A stretch of DNA of 64,000 nucleotides, taken from positions 434,001 through 498,000 of the forward strand of contig CALXPQ010000001.1 of assembly GCA_944390485.1 (NCBI GenBank), given 5' to 3'. This DNA comes from Veillonellales bacterium (GTDB lineage: Bacteria; Bacillota; Negativicutes; Veillonellales; Dialisteraceae). How positions within the stretch are numbered: position 1 is the first letter of the stretch; each line of letters begins with the position of its first letter. The translations under genes and the position numbers were made by a program. This document shows, one piece after another, positions 16,038 to 24,386 of this stretch. The notes beneath the pieces are model-generated. The model did not search any database and was not told the DNA's origin. It saw only the letters and a program-made list of their open reading frames with translations.

Positions 16038-17084
16038 TCAGATCTTCTGGCCGAGACTTGCCATCAGCTTCATCTTCTGGATGATAGCCTCGCCGGCTTC
16101 GCTCTGGAGATAGTTCAGCGTCGTGCGCGGCACCATGCGGCGCACGGTCTCCCAGTCGTCCTCTACGAGGGCGCGGCGCACCGTGGACGCACTCACCACC
16201 TGATCGCCTTTCTGCTCGCGGGGGATGATCTTGAGCTCGATGCCGTTCGAACCGAAGACTTCCTTCATCGCCCGATTGTAGGCGAGAGTCGTCTTGTCCG
16301 TCGGTTCATCCCCGACGAAGCGCACGGTGATATTGAGCGCCGGCGCGATGCGCGTGGCGAAGACAGTGGCGTCGAGCTTCGTCTGCGCTGCCAGTTCCTG
16401 GGTGCCTTTGATGAAGTACGTGGGGAACGTCGCGTTGGAAATGATGTAGTCGCCGCCGCTCACGATTTGTACGCCCCGCATGTCCTGCACGCCCTGCTTC
16501 ATGAGGGAGAAGCGGTCGGAGAACGGGAAAATGGAGCGGTCTTCCTGCACGGCGAAGATGATGACTTCATCGCAGTTGTTGACCGCATATTCCACGAGAG
16601 ACCGGTGCCCCAGCGTGAAGGGATTGCAGTTCATGACGATGGCGCCGCGGTTGCGTCCTTCCCCGGTGCCGAGGATCGGACGGATGCGGTTCAGGTATTC
16701 TTCCAGCGTGTTCTGCCCTTTTTCAAGGAGCGCCGCATAGGGCTCCGCCACGCAGACGAGCTTGAACCCCATATGCTCGAAGACCGGCACGTTCTGCGGC
16801 TTCGTGAAGATCTGGTTCCCCGTGATGCCGCGGCGGTGGGACTCGCCTTCCAGATTGCGGATGATGCGGTGCGTCAGACCTTTGTGCTGGTATTCTTCAG
16901 AAATGGCGATGTCGCGCATGACGCGGCCGCCGAGCGAGCCGGTCGCGATGAGCTTGCCGTCGTCAAACAACCCCATGGTATAGTCGATATTCCCGGTGAA
17001 CGTCAGATCGAACCCCTTCAGGAATTCGATGACCTGCGCTTTGGCTTCGGGATCAGTCAGGTAAATCTCCTGTTCTGTGATCAT
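16038..17084 (-). CDS. citC: [Citrate (pro-3S)-lyase] ligase
   Basis: The 348-residue product matches CitC: an N-terminal acetyltransferase-like region (about 1-125) and a C-terminal nucleotidyltransferase domain with NCNPFTLGHRSLVEYA and a STVRRAL motif. CitC acetylates the prosthetic group of citrate lyase using ATP and acetate. No citrate lyase subunit, citX, citG or citrate transporter is in this window, so citC is an orphan here. AAGGAGGATACCC precedes ATG 17084. The upstream palindrome at the transcription start suggests repressor or activator control. Confidence 0.93.
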   Translation of the reverse strand: MITEQEIYLTDPEAKAQVIEFLKGFDLTFTGNIDYTMGLFDDGKLIATGSLGGRVMRDIAISEEYQHKGLTHRIIRNLEGESHRRGITGNQIFTKPQNVPVFEHMGFKLVCVAEPYAALLEKGQNTLEEYLNRIRPILGTGEGRNRGAIVMNCNPFTLGHRSLVEYAVNNCDEVIIFAVQEDRSIFPFSDRFSLMKQGVQDMRGVQIVSGGDYIISNATFPTYFIKGTQELAAQTKLDATVFATRIAPALNITVRFVGDEPTDKTTLAYNRAMKEVFGSNGIELKIIPREQKGDQVVSASTVRRALVEDDWETVRRMVPRTTLNYLQSEAGEAIIQKMKLMASLGQKI

Positions 17085-17135
17085 TCGGGTATCCTCCTTT
17101 CGGACAACCTGTTTTTATGCGAAAAAGTAAATCTT

Positions 17136-17187
17136 CATGACATATTTGTCATGCATCCATTATAACAGATAGACTACTGCAAATCAA
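17136..17187 (-). promoter_or_regulatory. citC promoter with palindromic operator
   Basis: TTGATT (17187-17182), 17-base spacer, TATAAT (17164-17159) on the minus strand. A perfect 18-base palindrome CATGACATATTTGTCATG... with arms CATGACA and TGTCATG around TATT (17136-17153) covers the expected transcription start, a typical operator position. The binding protein is unknown. Confidence 0.7.
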
Positions 17188-17274
17188 AAAGGGATTCTAT
17201 TTCCTGCGCCCGCACCGTGGAAGCCGAAATAGCATACACTTTTTCTGATGAGCAGACCGGAAAGTGATCAGCAC

Positions 17275-17310
17275 ACAAAAAAACTCCCTGCAAAAAGGGA
17301 GTTTTCTTTT
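17275..17310. terminator. Terminator after tatD
   Basis: AACTCCCT/AGGGAGTT hairpin with A-run on one side and TTTTCTTTT on the other; the minus strand reads into seven T. Confidence 0.9.
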
Positions 17311-18085
17311 ATTCCTGAATCTGATAAATAGCGAGCGCATTCCGCCGCGTTGCTTCGACGACCGTCTCCACGGGCAGGCCTTTCAGGCGGGCGATCTCTT
17401 CCGCCACGTACTGCACCTTCGACGGATCGTTCCGGCGGCCGCGGAAGGGCGGCGGCGTGAGGTAGGGGCTGTCCGTCTCCACGAGAATGCGATCGAGCGG
17501 CAGTTCCTTCGCCACTTCTTTGAGCTTCGTGCTCTTCGGGAAGACCACCGGGCCGGCAAAAGAGATATAGAAGCCCATCCGGATGAGTTCCCGGGCCATC
17601 TCCAGACTGCCGCTGTAGCAGTGGAGGATGCCGCGTAGGCGGTCCGAACGGTGCTCTTTCAGGATCTTCACCGTGTCGCCGTGCGCGTCGCGGTCGTGGA
17701 TGAGGATGGGCAGATCCAGCTCTGCCGCCAGGTCGATCTGCCGGCCGAACCACTCTTTCTGCGTCTCGATCTCGCTGTAAAGGTAGTAATAATCGAGTCC
17801 GATCTCGCCGATGGCCACGATCTTGTCCCGGTGCGCTTCCACGAGCTGCCGGATCCCCTCCAGCTCCTCCTCCGTCGCCTGTGCGGTGAGCTGCGGATGG
17901 ATGCCCGCTGCCGCGTACATGTGCGGATACTGCTGCGCCAGGGCCAGCGCTTTCCGGCTGGTCTCCAGATTTTCCGCCGGGCAGACCACGTAGTCGCAGA
18001 CTTCCCACACGGTCTTCATCATGGCGTCCCGGTCATTGTCGAACGCCTTGTCGTACACGTGGGCGTGCGTATCGAACAGTTTCAT
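17309..18085 (-). CDS. tatD: TatD-family metal-dependent DNase/hydrolase
   Basis: The 258-residue protein has the family's metal-binding motifs: FDTHAHVYD at the N-terminus, GEIGLDYYY, ILIHDRDAHGDTV, ILHCYSG and VETDSPYLTPPPFRGRRNDP. TatD proteins are TIM-barrel 3'-5' exonucleases/metal hydrolases linked to DNA repair and RNA quality control. It starts one base after the metG stop, the usual metG-tatD arrangement of Firmicutes. Confidence 0.95.
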   Translation of the reverse strand: MKLFDTHAHVYDKAFDNDRDAMMKTVWEVCDYVVCPAENLETSRKALALAQQYPHMYAAAGIHPQLTAQATEEELEGIRQLVEAHRDKIVAIGEIGLDYYYLYSEIETQKEWFGRQIDLAAELDLPILIHDRDAHGDTVKILKEHRSDRLRGILHCYSGSLEMARELIRMGFYISFAGPVVFPKSTKLKEVAKELPLDRILVETDSPYLTPPPFRGRRNDPSKVQYVAEEIARLKGLPVETVVEATRRNALAIYQIQE

Positions 18086-18086
18086 C

Positions 18087-20039
18087 TCATTTCACCCGGC
18101 TGCCCGCAGGCATATCCACGAACGGCACCACAAGTTTCCCATCCTTCGAGGCGGCGAGGATCATGCCCTGCGACTCGATGCCCATGAGCTTCGCCGGCTT
18201 CAGGTTGGCTACGAAGATGACATGCTTCCCGATGAGATCCGCCGGCTGGTAATACTGCGCGATGCCGCTCACGACGGTGCGCGTTTCCCCGCCGAGAGAG
18301 ACCGTCATCTGGATGAGTTTCTTGGATTTCTTCACGTTTTCCGCGGTGAGGATCTCGGCTACGCGGAGATCGGTCCGGAAAAAGTCGTCGATGGAGATCT
18401 GCGGCAGCGCTTCTTCGGCGGCTTCCGCTTTCTTCTCTTTCTCCGGAGCCGCTTTGGCCGGCGCCTTGGCCGCTTCTTTCGCCTCCTCTTCGATCTCGAT
18501 GCGCGGGAAAATGGGATCTCCCTTCTTCGTCTGGATGCCGTCCGGCAGCCCGCCCCATACGGCGTCAGCCAGGAGCGCCGCCCGGAAGTCCGTCAGGCCG
18601 AGCTGATTCCAGATCTTCTCCGCGGCGATCGGGATGACCGGTTCCGCCAGGAGCGCAGTAATGCGCAGGCCCTCGCAGAGATGATACAGCACCGCGTCCA
18701 GCAGCGGCGCTTTCGCCGGATCCTTGGCCAGCACCCACGGCGCGGTCACGTCAATGTACTTATTGAGGGAGCGCACGAAGGTCCACACCGCTTTCAGCGC
18801 ATCGTTGATCTTCCAGTTGTTCATGCCGTCGCGGTAATCCCGCAGCGTGTCCGCCGCATGGGCTTCCACCTGCGAGGATGCTTCCGCGATGACTGCATCG
18901 CCGGACGCATCGCCTTTCGAAACGATGCCCTTCCGGTATTTTTCCGCCATGGAAAGCGTGCGGTACAGGAGGTTCCCCAGATCGTTCGAGAGATCGGAAT
19001 TGATGCGGCCGATGAGGCGGTCGCGGCTGAAGTTGCCGTCCTGCCCGAGCTGGATGTCATTCAGGAGGTAGTAACGGATCGCATCGGAGCCGAATTCTTT
19101 CAGGAGCGGGATCGGATCGATCACATTGCCCTTGGACTTGGACATCTTTTCGCCGTCTACGATGAGCCAGCCGTGGCCGTAGACCATCTTCGGAAGCTCG
19201 ATGCCGAGGCTCATGAGCATGATCGGCCAGATGATGGTGTGGAAGCGGACGATTTCCTTGCCTACGAGATGCACGTCCGCCGGCCAGAATTTATGGAATT
19301 TCTCCGGATCGTCCACGATGCCCGCAGCGGTGAGATAATTCACCAGCGCATCGAACCACACGTAGACCACGTGTTTCGGATCGAACGGTACGGGGATGCC
19401 CCAGGAGAAGCTCGTGCGGGAGACGCACAGATCCTCCAGCCCGCTCTTCACGAACTGGATCATCTCATTGCGGCGGGACGCCGGCTGGATGAAATCCGGA
19501 TGCTCTTCCACGTATTTCATCCACTGGTCCGCGTATTTCGACATCTTGAAGAAATACGCCTCTTCGCTCACGCGCTGGAGCGGGCGGCCGCAGTCCGGGC
19601 AGATGTGGTTCTCGTCCAGCTTGTTTTCCGGCCAGAACGATTCGCAGGGCACGCAGTACCAGCCTTCGTACTTGCCCTTGTAGATGTCTCCCTTGTCGTA
19701 GGCGCGCTGGAAGAGCATCTGCACCACTTTGTAATGCCGTTCTTCGGTGGTGCGGATGAAATCGTCGTTGGTGATGTTCAGTTCTTTCCACAGTTCCTGG
19801 AACATGCCGACGATCTTGTTGGTGTATTCGATGGGCGTCACGCCCGCTTCGTCCGCTTTCTGCTCGATCTTCTGGCCGTGCTCGTCAGAACCGGTGAGGA
19901 AGAAGACGTCATAGCCGTCGAGGCGCTTGAACCGGGCCAGGCAGTCTGCGATGGTGGTGCAGTAGGTGTGGCCGATATGGAGCTTTGCGCTCGGATAATA
20001 AATGGGCGTCGTGATGTAATATTTCGGTTTTTCAGACAT
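18087..20039 (-). CDS. metG: Methionyl-tRNA synthetase
   Basis: The 650-residue enzyme has the class I signature (YYPSAKLHIGHTY), a zinc knuckle (CVPCESFW and CPDCGRPL), KMSKSKGNV, an anticodon-binding helical domain and, after an Ala/Lys-rich linker at about 510-545, a C-terminal tRNA-binding OB fold (DFFRTDLRVAEILTAENV to the end) that dimerises the enzyme. A TATAAT lies about 35 bases upstream; no T-box or S-box is seen. It heads the metG-tatD operon. Confidence 0.98.
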   Translation of the reverse strand: MSEKPKYYITTPIYYPSAKLHIGHTYCTTIADCLARFKRLDGYDVFFLTGSDEHGQKIEQKADEAGVTPIEYTNKIVGMFQELWKELNITNDDFIRTTEERHYKVVQMLFQRAYDKGDIYKGKYEGWYCVPCESFWPENKLDENHICPDCGRPLQRVSEEAYFFKMSKYADQWMKYVEEHPDFIQPASRRNEMIQFVKSGLEDLCVSRTSFSWGIPVPFDPKHVVYVWFDALVNYLTAAGIVDDPEKFHKFWPADVHLVGKEIVRFHTIIWPIMLMSLGIELPKMVYGHGWLIVDGEKMSKSKGNVIDPIPLLKEFGSDAIRYYLLNDIQLGQDGNFSRDRLIGRINSDLSNDLGNLLYRTLSMAEKYRKGIVSKGDASGDAVIAEASSQVEAHAADTLRDYRDGMNNWKINDALKAVWTFVRSLNKYIDVTAPWVLAKDPAKAPLLDAVLYHLCEGLRITALLAEPVIPIAAEKIWNQLGLTDFRAALLADAVWGGLPDGIQTKKGDPIFPRIEIEEEAKEAAKAPAKAAPEKEKKAEAAEEALPQISIDDFFRTDLRVAEILTAENVKKSKKLIQMTVSLGGETRTVVSGIAQYYQPADLIGKHVIFVANLKPAKLMGIESQGMILAASKDGKLVVPFVDMPAGSRVK

Positions 20040-20115
20040 ATGAGATCCTCCCTGTATTGGCTTCGTAATTTTTATTATACCGCAACTTCCGGGAGAAATG
20101 AAAATCTCCCCGCAC

Positions 20116-20157
20116 GAAAAAAATCCTGCCGGCCCGGCGTATGGACAGACAGGATGA
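20116..20157 (-). terminator. Terminator of the LPS core operon
   Basis: Minus-strand ATCCTG...CAGGAT hairpin followed by TTTTTTT, right after the glycosyltransferase stop. Confidence 0.8.
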
Positions 20158-20169
20158 CAGTCTTTCGTT

Positions 20170-21261
20170 TTATGATTTTATGAAGCAGACGTGGCGGCTG
20201 TACGCCTCCGACTCGCGGAGCCCCAGCGCCCACTCGCCTGCGCGGAGGACGGTCTCCACGGGGATAGCTTCGATGGGCACGTAGCTGCCGTCCCGGATGG
20301 TGTGCGCCACATGATCCTGCGTCATGGGAAGGTCGCTCGACGACAGCGCGCAGGACCGCGCGCCCAGCGGATGATGCAGCTTCGCATTGCTCGGGCCGAA
20401 CAGGGCGATGGTGGGCACGCCGCGGCTGTCGAAGACATACATGGGACCGCTGTCATTGGTGAATCCCGCGGCGCACCACGAAGCGGCCGCCATGAATTCG
20501 CCCATAGAGAGATGCCCCGCCGCGACGACGGCGCGGTCCCGCCGCTCCATGTGCGCCAGCGCCTCTTCGATGAGAAGCCGCTCGCTGTCCACGCCGAAGA
20601 ACACCGGCGTCCAGCCTTGTCCGGCGAAATGATCCGCCACGGCGCCGTACCGCTCCGCCGGCCAGTTCTTCTCTTTCGTGGAGCTCCCCACGGAGAGGCC
20701 GATGAGACGGTCCCCGCGGCGGATGCCGTGTTCCCGGAAAAATCGCGCCGCACCATCTTCCCACGCTTCGCAGGTGTAGGTGCGGAGGCCGCTGTTCGAC
20801 GTATCCGACACGCCCAGATCGGCCAGCACGCGCAGATATTTCTCGGCGGCATGGCAGTCCTTGCGCTCTACGAGGAGCTGCCGGTCCATGAAGAACCGGT
20901 CGATCCGCGTGCCCGCTTCGCCGGTCCAGTACCGGGGATGCATGGCGAGCGCCATGAGAGATGTGCGCGCCGTGCCGTGCAGGACGAGGAGCAGATCCGG
21001 ACGCATGGCCCCGATCTGCCGCCCCAGTTTCCACGTGGCCCCCATGCCCATGGACTTCCGGTCCGCCGGCACAATCTCATCCACATTCGGATTATAGCGG
21101 ACGGAATCGATGAACCGACGGTCCACGACGAGCACGATGCGGGACCCCTCCGCCGACCGCCGGAGCACTTCCAGGAACGGCGTGATGGACACCATGTCCC
21201 CGAAGTAGAGCATGTAAAAGATAACGATGGTCTTATGAGACAGATCCAGCGGCCGGCTCAT
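20170..21261 (-). CDS. Glycosyltransferase family 9 (heptosyltransferase-like)
   Basis: The 363-residue protein has the GT9 layout: N-terminal FGDMVSITPFLEVLRR, central GLSVGSSTKEKNWPAERYG, and the nucleotide-sugar region (FTNDSGPMYVFDSRGVPTIA, then FGPSN). Such enzymes transfer heptose from ADP-heptose to lipid A-core at the inner face of the membrane. Its start overlaps the hldE stop by four bases (ATGA), and HldE makes the ADP-heptose precursor, which supports the assignment. The acceptor cannot be specified. Confidence 0.9.
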   Translation of the reverse strand: MSRPLDLSHKTIVIFYMLYFGDMVSITPFLEVLRRSAEGSRIVLVVDRRFIDSVRYNPNVDEIVPADRKSMGMGATWKLGRQIGAMRPDLLLVLHGTARTSLMALAMHPRYWTGEAGTRIDRFFMDRQLLVERKDCHAAEKYLRVLADLGVSDTSNSGLRTYTCEAWEDGAARFFREHGIRRGDRLIGLSVGSSTKEKNWPAERYGAVADHFAGQGWTPVFFGVDSERLLIEEALAHMERRDRAVVAAGHLSMGEFMAAASWCAAGFTNDSGPMYVFDSRGVPTIALFGPSNAKLHHPLGARSCALSSSDLPMTQDHVAHTIRDGSYVPIEAIPVETVLRAGEWALGLRESEAYSRHVCFIKS

Positions 21262-22730
21262 GGCTGTCCCTCCCCGCGCTCGCGGATGCGCTCGATGGTC
21301 CGCGTGGTGGAGTAGCCGTCCACAAAGGGCAGGATCTCCACGCGCCCGGCGTACTCCCGGCCGGCCACCTCGTCCGCGCGGTAGTCCCCGCCCTTCACGA
21401 GGATGTCCGGACGCAGGCGGGACAGGAGCTCCCGCGGCGTGTCCTCGCCGAAGACGACCACATCGTCCACGAAGCGGAGCGCCGCCAGCATGAACGCCCG
21501 GTCCCGCTCGCCGTTGATGGGACGTTCCGGCCCTTTCAGCCGGCGCACGGAGTCATCCGAATTGAGCCCCACGAGCAGGTGGTCTCCCAGCGCGGCCGCC
21601 TGCTGGAGGTAGGTCACATGGCCCCGGTGCAGGATGTCGAAGCAGCCGTTCGTGAAAACCACAGTCTCTCCCTTTTCCCGCCACCGAGCGATCTTCTGCT
21701 CCGCCTCTTCCCAAGTGAGGGGCCGGTAATGCTTCCGCAGGTCGCGCCCTTCGCTCTCCCACGCGTCCAGCACCTCCGCCCGCTTCACCGGGTAAGTGCC
21801 CACGCGGGACACGGCGATGCCCGCGGCGGTATTCGCCAGCTTCAGCGCGGTCTCCGAGTCCTTCCCCGCGGCAAGGGCCGCTGCCAGGACCGCCATAACC
21901 GTGTCGCCCGCGCCGGACACATCGAACACGTCCCGCGCCATGGCCGGGCAGTGGATGATCTCCTTCGCCCCGATGCTGGTGATCCCTTTTTCCGAACGGG
22001 TCACGAAGAGATATTTCAGATGATACCGTTCGCGCACCATCACGCCGGCCCGCTCGATGGCTTCGTCCTCATTGGGGATCGCCGCGCCGCAGCAGTCGGA
22101 GAGTTCTTTCAGATTCGGCGTGATGCCGTAGGCGCCGGTATATTTCCGCCAGTCGCTCCCCTTCGGATCGACCAGCACGGGGATCTTCCAGCCGTGGCCC
22201 CGGCGGATGACCGCTTCCGCCAGCTGCGGCGTGATGAATCCCTTGCCGTAATCGGAAAGGACGATGCAGTCGAGGCCCTGCGCCTGCCGCTCGTCCAGCC
22301 AGCGGAGCACCGAGGCGAGGCCCTCTTCATCGAGGGGCACGATCTGTTCGAAATCGAGGCGGAGCATCTGCTGCCGCGCGCCGAGGATGCGCATCTTCGT
22401 GATGGTGCTGTACCCGCCGCGCACGAGGACCCCGGACCCGTCTATGCCGGCCTCCGTGAAAAGCGACTGCAGGATATGCCCGCTCTCGTCCTCTCCGGCG
22501 AGGCCCGCCATGGAGACCTGACAGCCCAGCGCCGCCAGATTGGCCGCCGTATTCGCCGCGCCGCCCAGGACGGAGCGCTCGGACTGCACCAGCGCCACCG
22601 GCACCGGCGCTTCCGGAGAGATGCGGTTCACGCTGCCGGATACGTACCGGTCCAGCATCACGTCGCCGATGACCGCCGCACGGACCTTCCCCACCTGTTC
22701 TCTCAGAAAAATCGTACCTTCCTGCTTCAT
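21258..22730 (-). CDS. hldE: Bifunctional D-glycero-beta-D-manno-heptose-7-phosphate kinase / heptose-1-phosphate adenylyltransferase
   Basis: The 490-residue protein has an N-terminal PfkB-type kinase domain (about 1-320: MLDRYVSGSVNRISPEAPVP, then DVSGAGDTV) and a C-terminal cytidylyltransferase-like domain (about 350-485: FTNGCFDILHRGHVTYLQQA). The two activities convert heptose 7-phosphate to ADP-heptose for LPS inner core. Both domains look complete. It overlaps the genes on both sides by four bases, so GT4-hldE-GT9 form one coupled operon. No gmhA or gmhB is in the window. Confidence 0.97.
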   Translation of the reverse strand: MKQEGTIFLREQVGKVRAAVIGDVMLDRYVSGSVNRISPEAPVPVALVQSERSVLGGAANTAANLAALGCQVSMAGLAGEDESGHILQSLFTEAGIDGSGVLVRGGYSTITKMRILGARQQMLRLDFEQIVPLDEEGLASVLRWLDERQAQGLDCIVLSDYGKGFITPQLAEAVIRRGHGWKIPVLVDPKGSDWRKYTGAYGITPNLKELSDCCGAAIPNEDEAIERAGVMVRERYHLKYLFVTRSEKGITSIGAKEIIHCPAMARDVFDVSGAGDTVMAVLAAALAAGKDSETALKLANTAAGIAVSRVGTYPVKRAEVLDAWESEGRDLRKHYRPLTWEEAEQKIARWREKGETVVFTNGCFDILHRGHVTYLQQAAALGDHLLVGLNSDDSVRRLKGPERPINGERDRAFMLAALRFVDDVVVFGEDTPRELLSRLRPDILVKGGDYRADEVAGREYAGRVEILPFVDGYSTTRTIERIRERGEGQP

Positions 22731-23932
22731 GCTTTCACCTGCTCTGTTCTCTCATTCTTCTGCTCTGCGGTCTCCCGGAGCAGCGTCTCCCACGCGTCCC
22801 ACACCGCTTCCGGCCGGTACGCCTGCATGGCGAGGCGCGCCGCGAGTCCCATGGTCCGCCTCCGCTCGCCGCTCCCCATGAGCACGCGCAGCGCCTTCGT
22901 GAAGGGCTCCGCCCCCTCTTCGCAGAGAAAACCGGTCTTCCCGTCCTCGATAAGTTCGTTCACTGCGGGGCAGTCCCGGTACCCCACGGCGGGGATGCCG
23001 CAGCTCATGGCCTCCGTGAGCGCCAGCGGAAATCCTTCGTGATGGCTGGGAAAGGCGAAGATATCCGTCCGCTCCCACACACTCTTCATATCTTTCGTGG
23101 TCCCGCAGATCCGAACCTGCTTTTCCAGCCCGTATTTCTTGATGAGCGCCCGGAGAGACGCCACGTAGGGCTTGTCGTACGCCGCGCCCCAGAGCTCCAC
23201 CTGCCAGTCGGGAAATTCTGCCGCCAGCGGCGCGAACGCCTCGATGAGGAGATGCTGCCGCTTCGTCCGCCCTGTGAGCCGCCCCACGCAGGCGATGGTA
23301 TGCACCTTCCGCGCCTGTCCGGGATCGGCATGGCACTCCGGCGCCTCTACCGCATTCGGGATGGCGACGAACCGGTCATAATCCAGATGGCGCTTCGCCC
23401 GGTCAATGAAAGACGGCAGGAGCACCTGGATCCGCGCGCTCCGGAGCAGGGCTTTCTTCTCCGCCTCCGGCGCGCCTGCAAAGATCTCGTCCGGATCGTT
23501 GTGCAGCATGGAAATCACCGGGACCTCCGTGTCGGCGCCTTCCAGCAGGAGCCGCCCCGTCGGTTCGCGGAACGACACGATCACATCGGGCTTCTCCCGC
23601 ACGAGGACCTCCCGGAGCGCCGGCGCCGCCTTGGCGAGGAGCCGGTAGTTCTGATTCCGCGCCGCCGTCCGGCTGAACGGCCGCACCGCTTCGCGCAGCA
23701 ATTTTCCCAGCGCGCCCGGCTTCACGGCGGGCATCCCGCTCACGTGATACAGATTGTACACCTTCACACCCTCCGGCAGGGGAAAGAACGGCCGCCCGTC
23801 CTTTTCGTCCGCGAAGACCGCCGTCACGCTGTGCCCCCGCGCCTGCATCGCCTCCGCCATGCGGGACAGCACATGCTCGATGCCGCCGCTGTAGCCCACG
23901 TATTTATGAAAATCTGCCAGTATGATATTCAT
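22727..23932 (-). CDS. Glycosyltransferase family 4
   Basis: The 401-residue protein has a GT-B fold: N-terminal SGGIEHVLSRMAEAMQARGH, and C-terminal donor-binding region with CVGRLTGRTKRQHLLIEAF, FPSHHEGFPLALTEAMSCGI and an E(x7)E-like motif. It is retaining and probably adds a sugar to LPS core or a related surface glycan, given that hldE and a GT9 follow in the same operon. It is the first gene, behind an extended -10 promoter. Confidence 0.9.
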   Translation of the reverse strand: MNIILADFHKYVGYSGGIEHVLSRMAEAMQARGHSVTAVFADEKDGRPFFPLPEGVKVYNLYHVSGMPAVKPGALGKLLREAVRPFSRTAARNQNYRLLAKAAPALREVLVREKPDVIVSFREPTGRLLLEGADTEVPVISMLHNDPDEIFAGAPEAEKKALLRSARIQVLLPSFIDRAKRHLDYDRFVAIPNAVEAPECHADPGQARKVHTIACVGRLTGRTKRQHLLIEAFAPLAAEFPDWQVELWGAAYDKPYVASLRALIKKYGLEKQVRICGTTKDMKSVWERTDIFAFPSHHEGFPLALTEAMSCGIPAVGYRDCPAVNELIEDGKTGFLCEEGAEPFTKALRVLMGSGERRRTMGLAARLAMQAYRPEAVWDAWETLLRETAEQKNERTEQVKA

Positions 23933-23970
23933 GATGGTTCTCCTGTGCGACCCACTGATACACCGGTTGT

Positions 23971-23979
23971 ATTATATCA
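23971..23979 (-). promoter_or_regulatory. Extended -10 promoter of the LPS core operon
   Basis: TGATATAAT on the minus strand (TATAAT at 23976-23971) about 38 bases before the GT4 start; no clear -35 box. Confidence 0.55.
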
Positions 23980-24023
23980 AAAATAGCGGAGCCTTTCAGT
24001 CCTCAGCCGCCGGAAAGGCAAAC

Positions 24024-24050
24024 AAAAAAGACCCGGTCTGCACCGGATCT
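24024..24050 (-). terminator. Terminator after tRNA-Ala
   Basis: Minus-strand GATCCGGT/ACCGGGTC hairpin followed by six T, ten bases past the tRNA 3' end. Confidence 0.85.
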
Positions 24051-24059
24051 TCTGTTTCA

Positions 24060-24135
24060 TGGTGGAGACGGAGAGGATCGAACTCTTGACCTCCTGCATG
24101 CGAAGCAGGCGCTCTCCCAGCTGAGCTACGTCCCC
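24060..24135 (-). tRNA. tRNA-Ala (anticodon CGC)
   Basis: The 76-base minus-strand sequence folds into a cloverleaf: acceptor GGGGACG/CGTCTCC, D arm GCTC/GAGC, anticodon stem CCTGC/GCAGG with loop TTCGCAT (anticodon CGC, reading GCG codons), T loop TTCGATC, and an encoded 3' CCA. A CGC isoacceptor suits the GCG-rich codon use seen around it. Confidence 0.95.
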
Positions 24136-24195
24136 ATGACGCTTGATGTTCACGATTATATCACAGGGACAACCGTCTGTAAAGTCTCCAAATTT

Positions 24196-24333
24196 CTATT
24201 TAATAAAAAGGAAAGCAACCCCAGTAACAATAATAGATCCTACGATTGCAACACCAAGGGCAAATAGCCATAGCCAAAAGAGACAAGTAAGCGGTCTGCG
24301 CCAATTTGTAAAAAAATCTTCTGGCAATTTCAC
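24196..24333 (-). CDS. Putative 45-residue single-span membrane protein
   Basis: A GTG-started frame gives a short protein with a polar, RR-containing N-terminus (KLPEDFFTNWRRPLT) and one long hydrophobic span to the end (LFALGVAIVGSIIVTGVAFL). GGAAG lies about eight bases upstream, a weak ribosome site. The AT-rich stretch around it differs from the neighbouring genes. I do not recognise a family and it may not be real. Confidence 0.35.
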   Translation of the reverse strand: MKLPEDFFTNWRRPLTCLFWLWLFALGVAIVGSIIVTGVAFLFIK

Positions 24334-24386
24334 ATGTACCACTTCCAAAATTCAAATTGCTAATATAATTTCGAGTTTACGACGAT

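Noticed and set aside
20040..20115. Possible riboswitch or T-box before metG
   Set aside because: Only a TATAAT and a small hairpin are present; there is no S-box or T-box consensus.
18021..20183. 720-codon plus-strand open frame
   Set aside because: It is antisense to metG, which has complete catalytic motifs.
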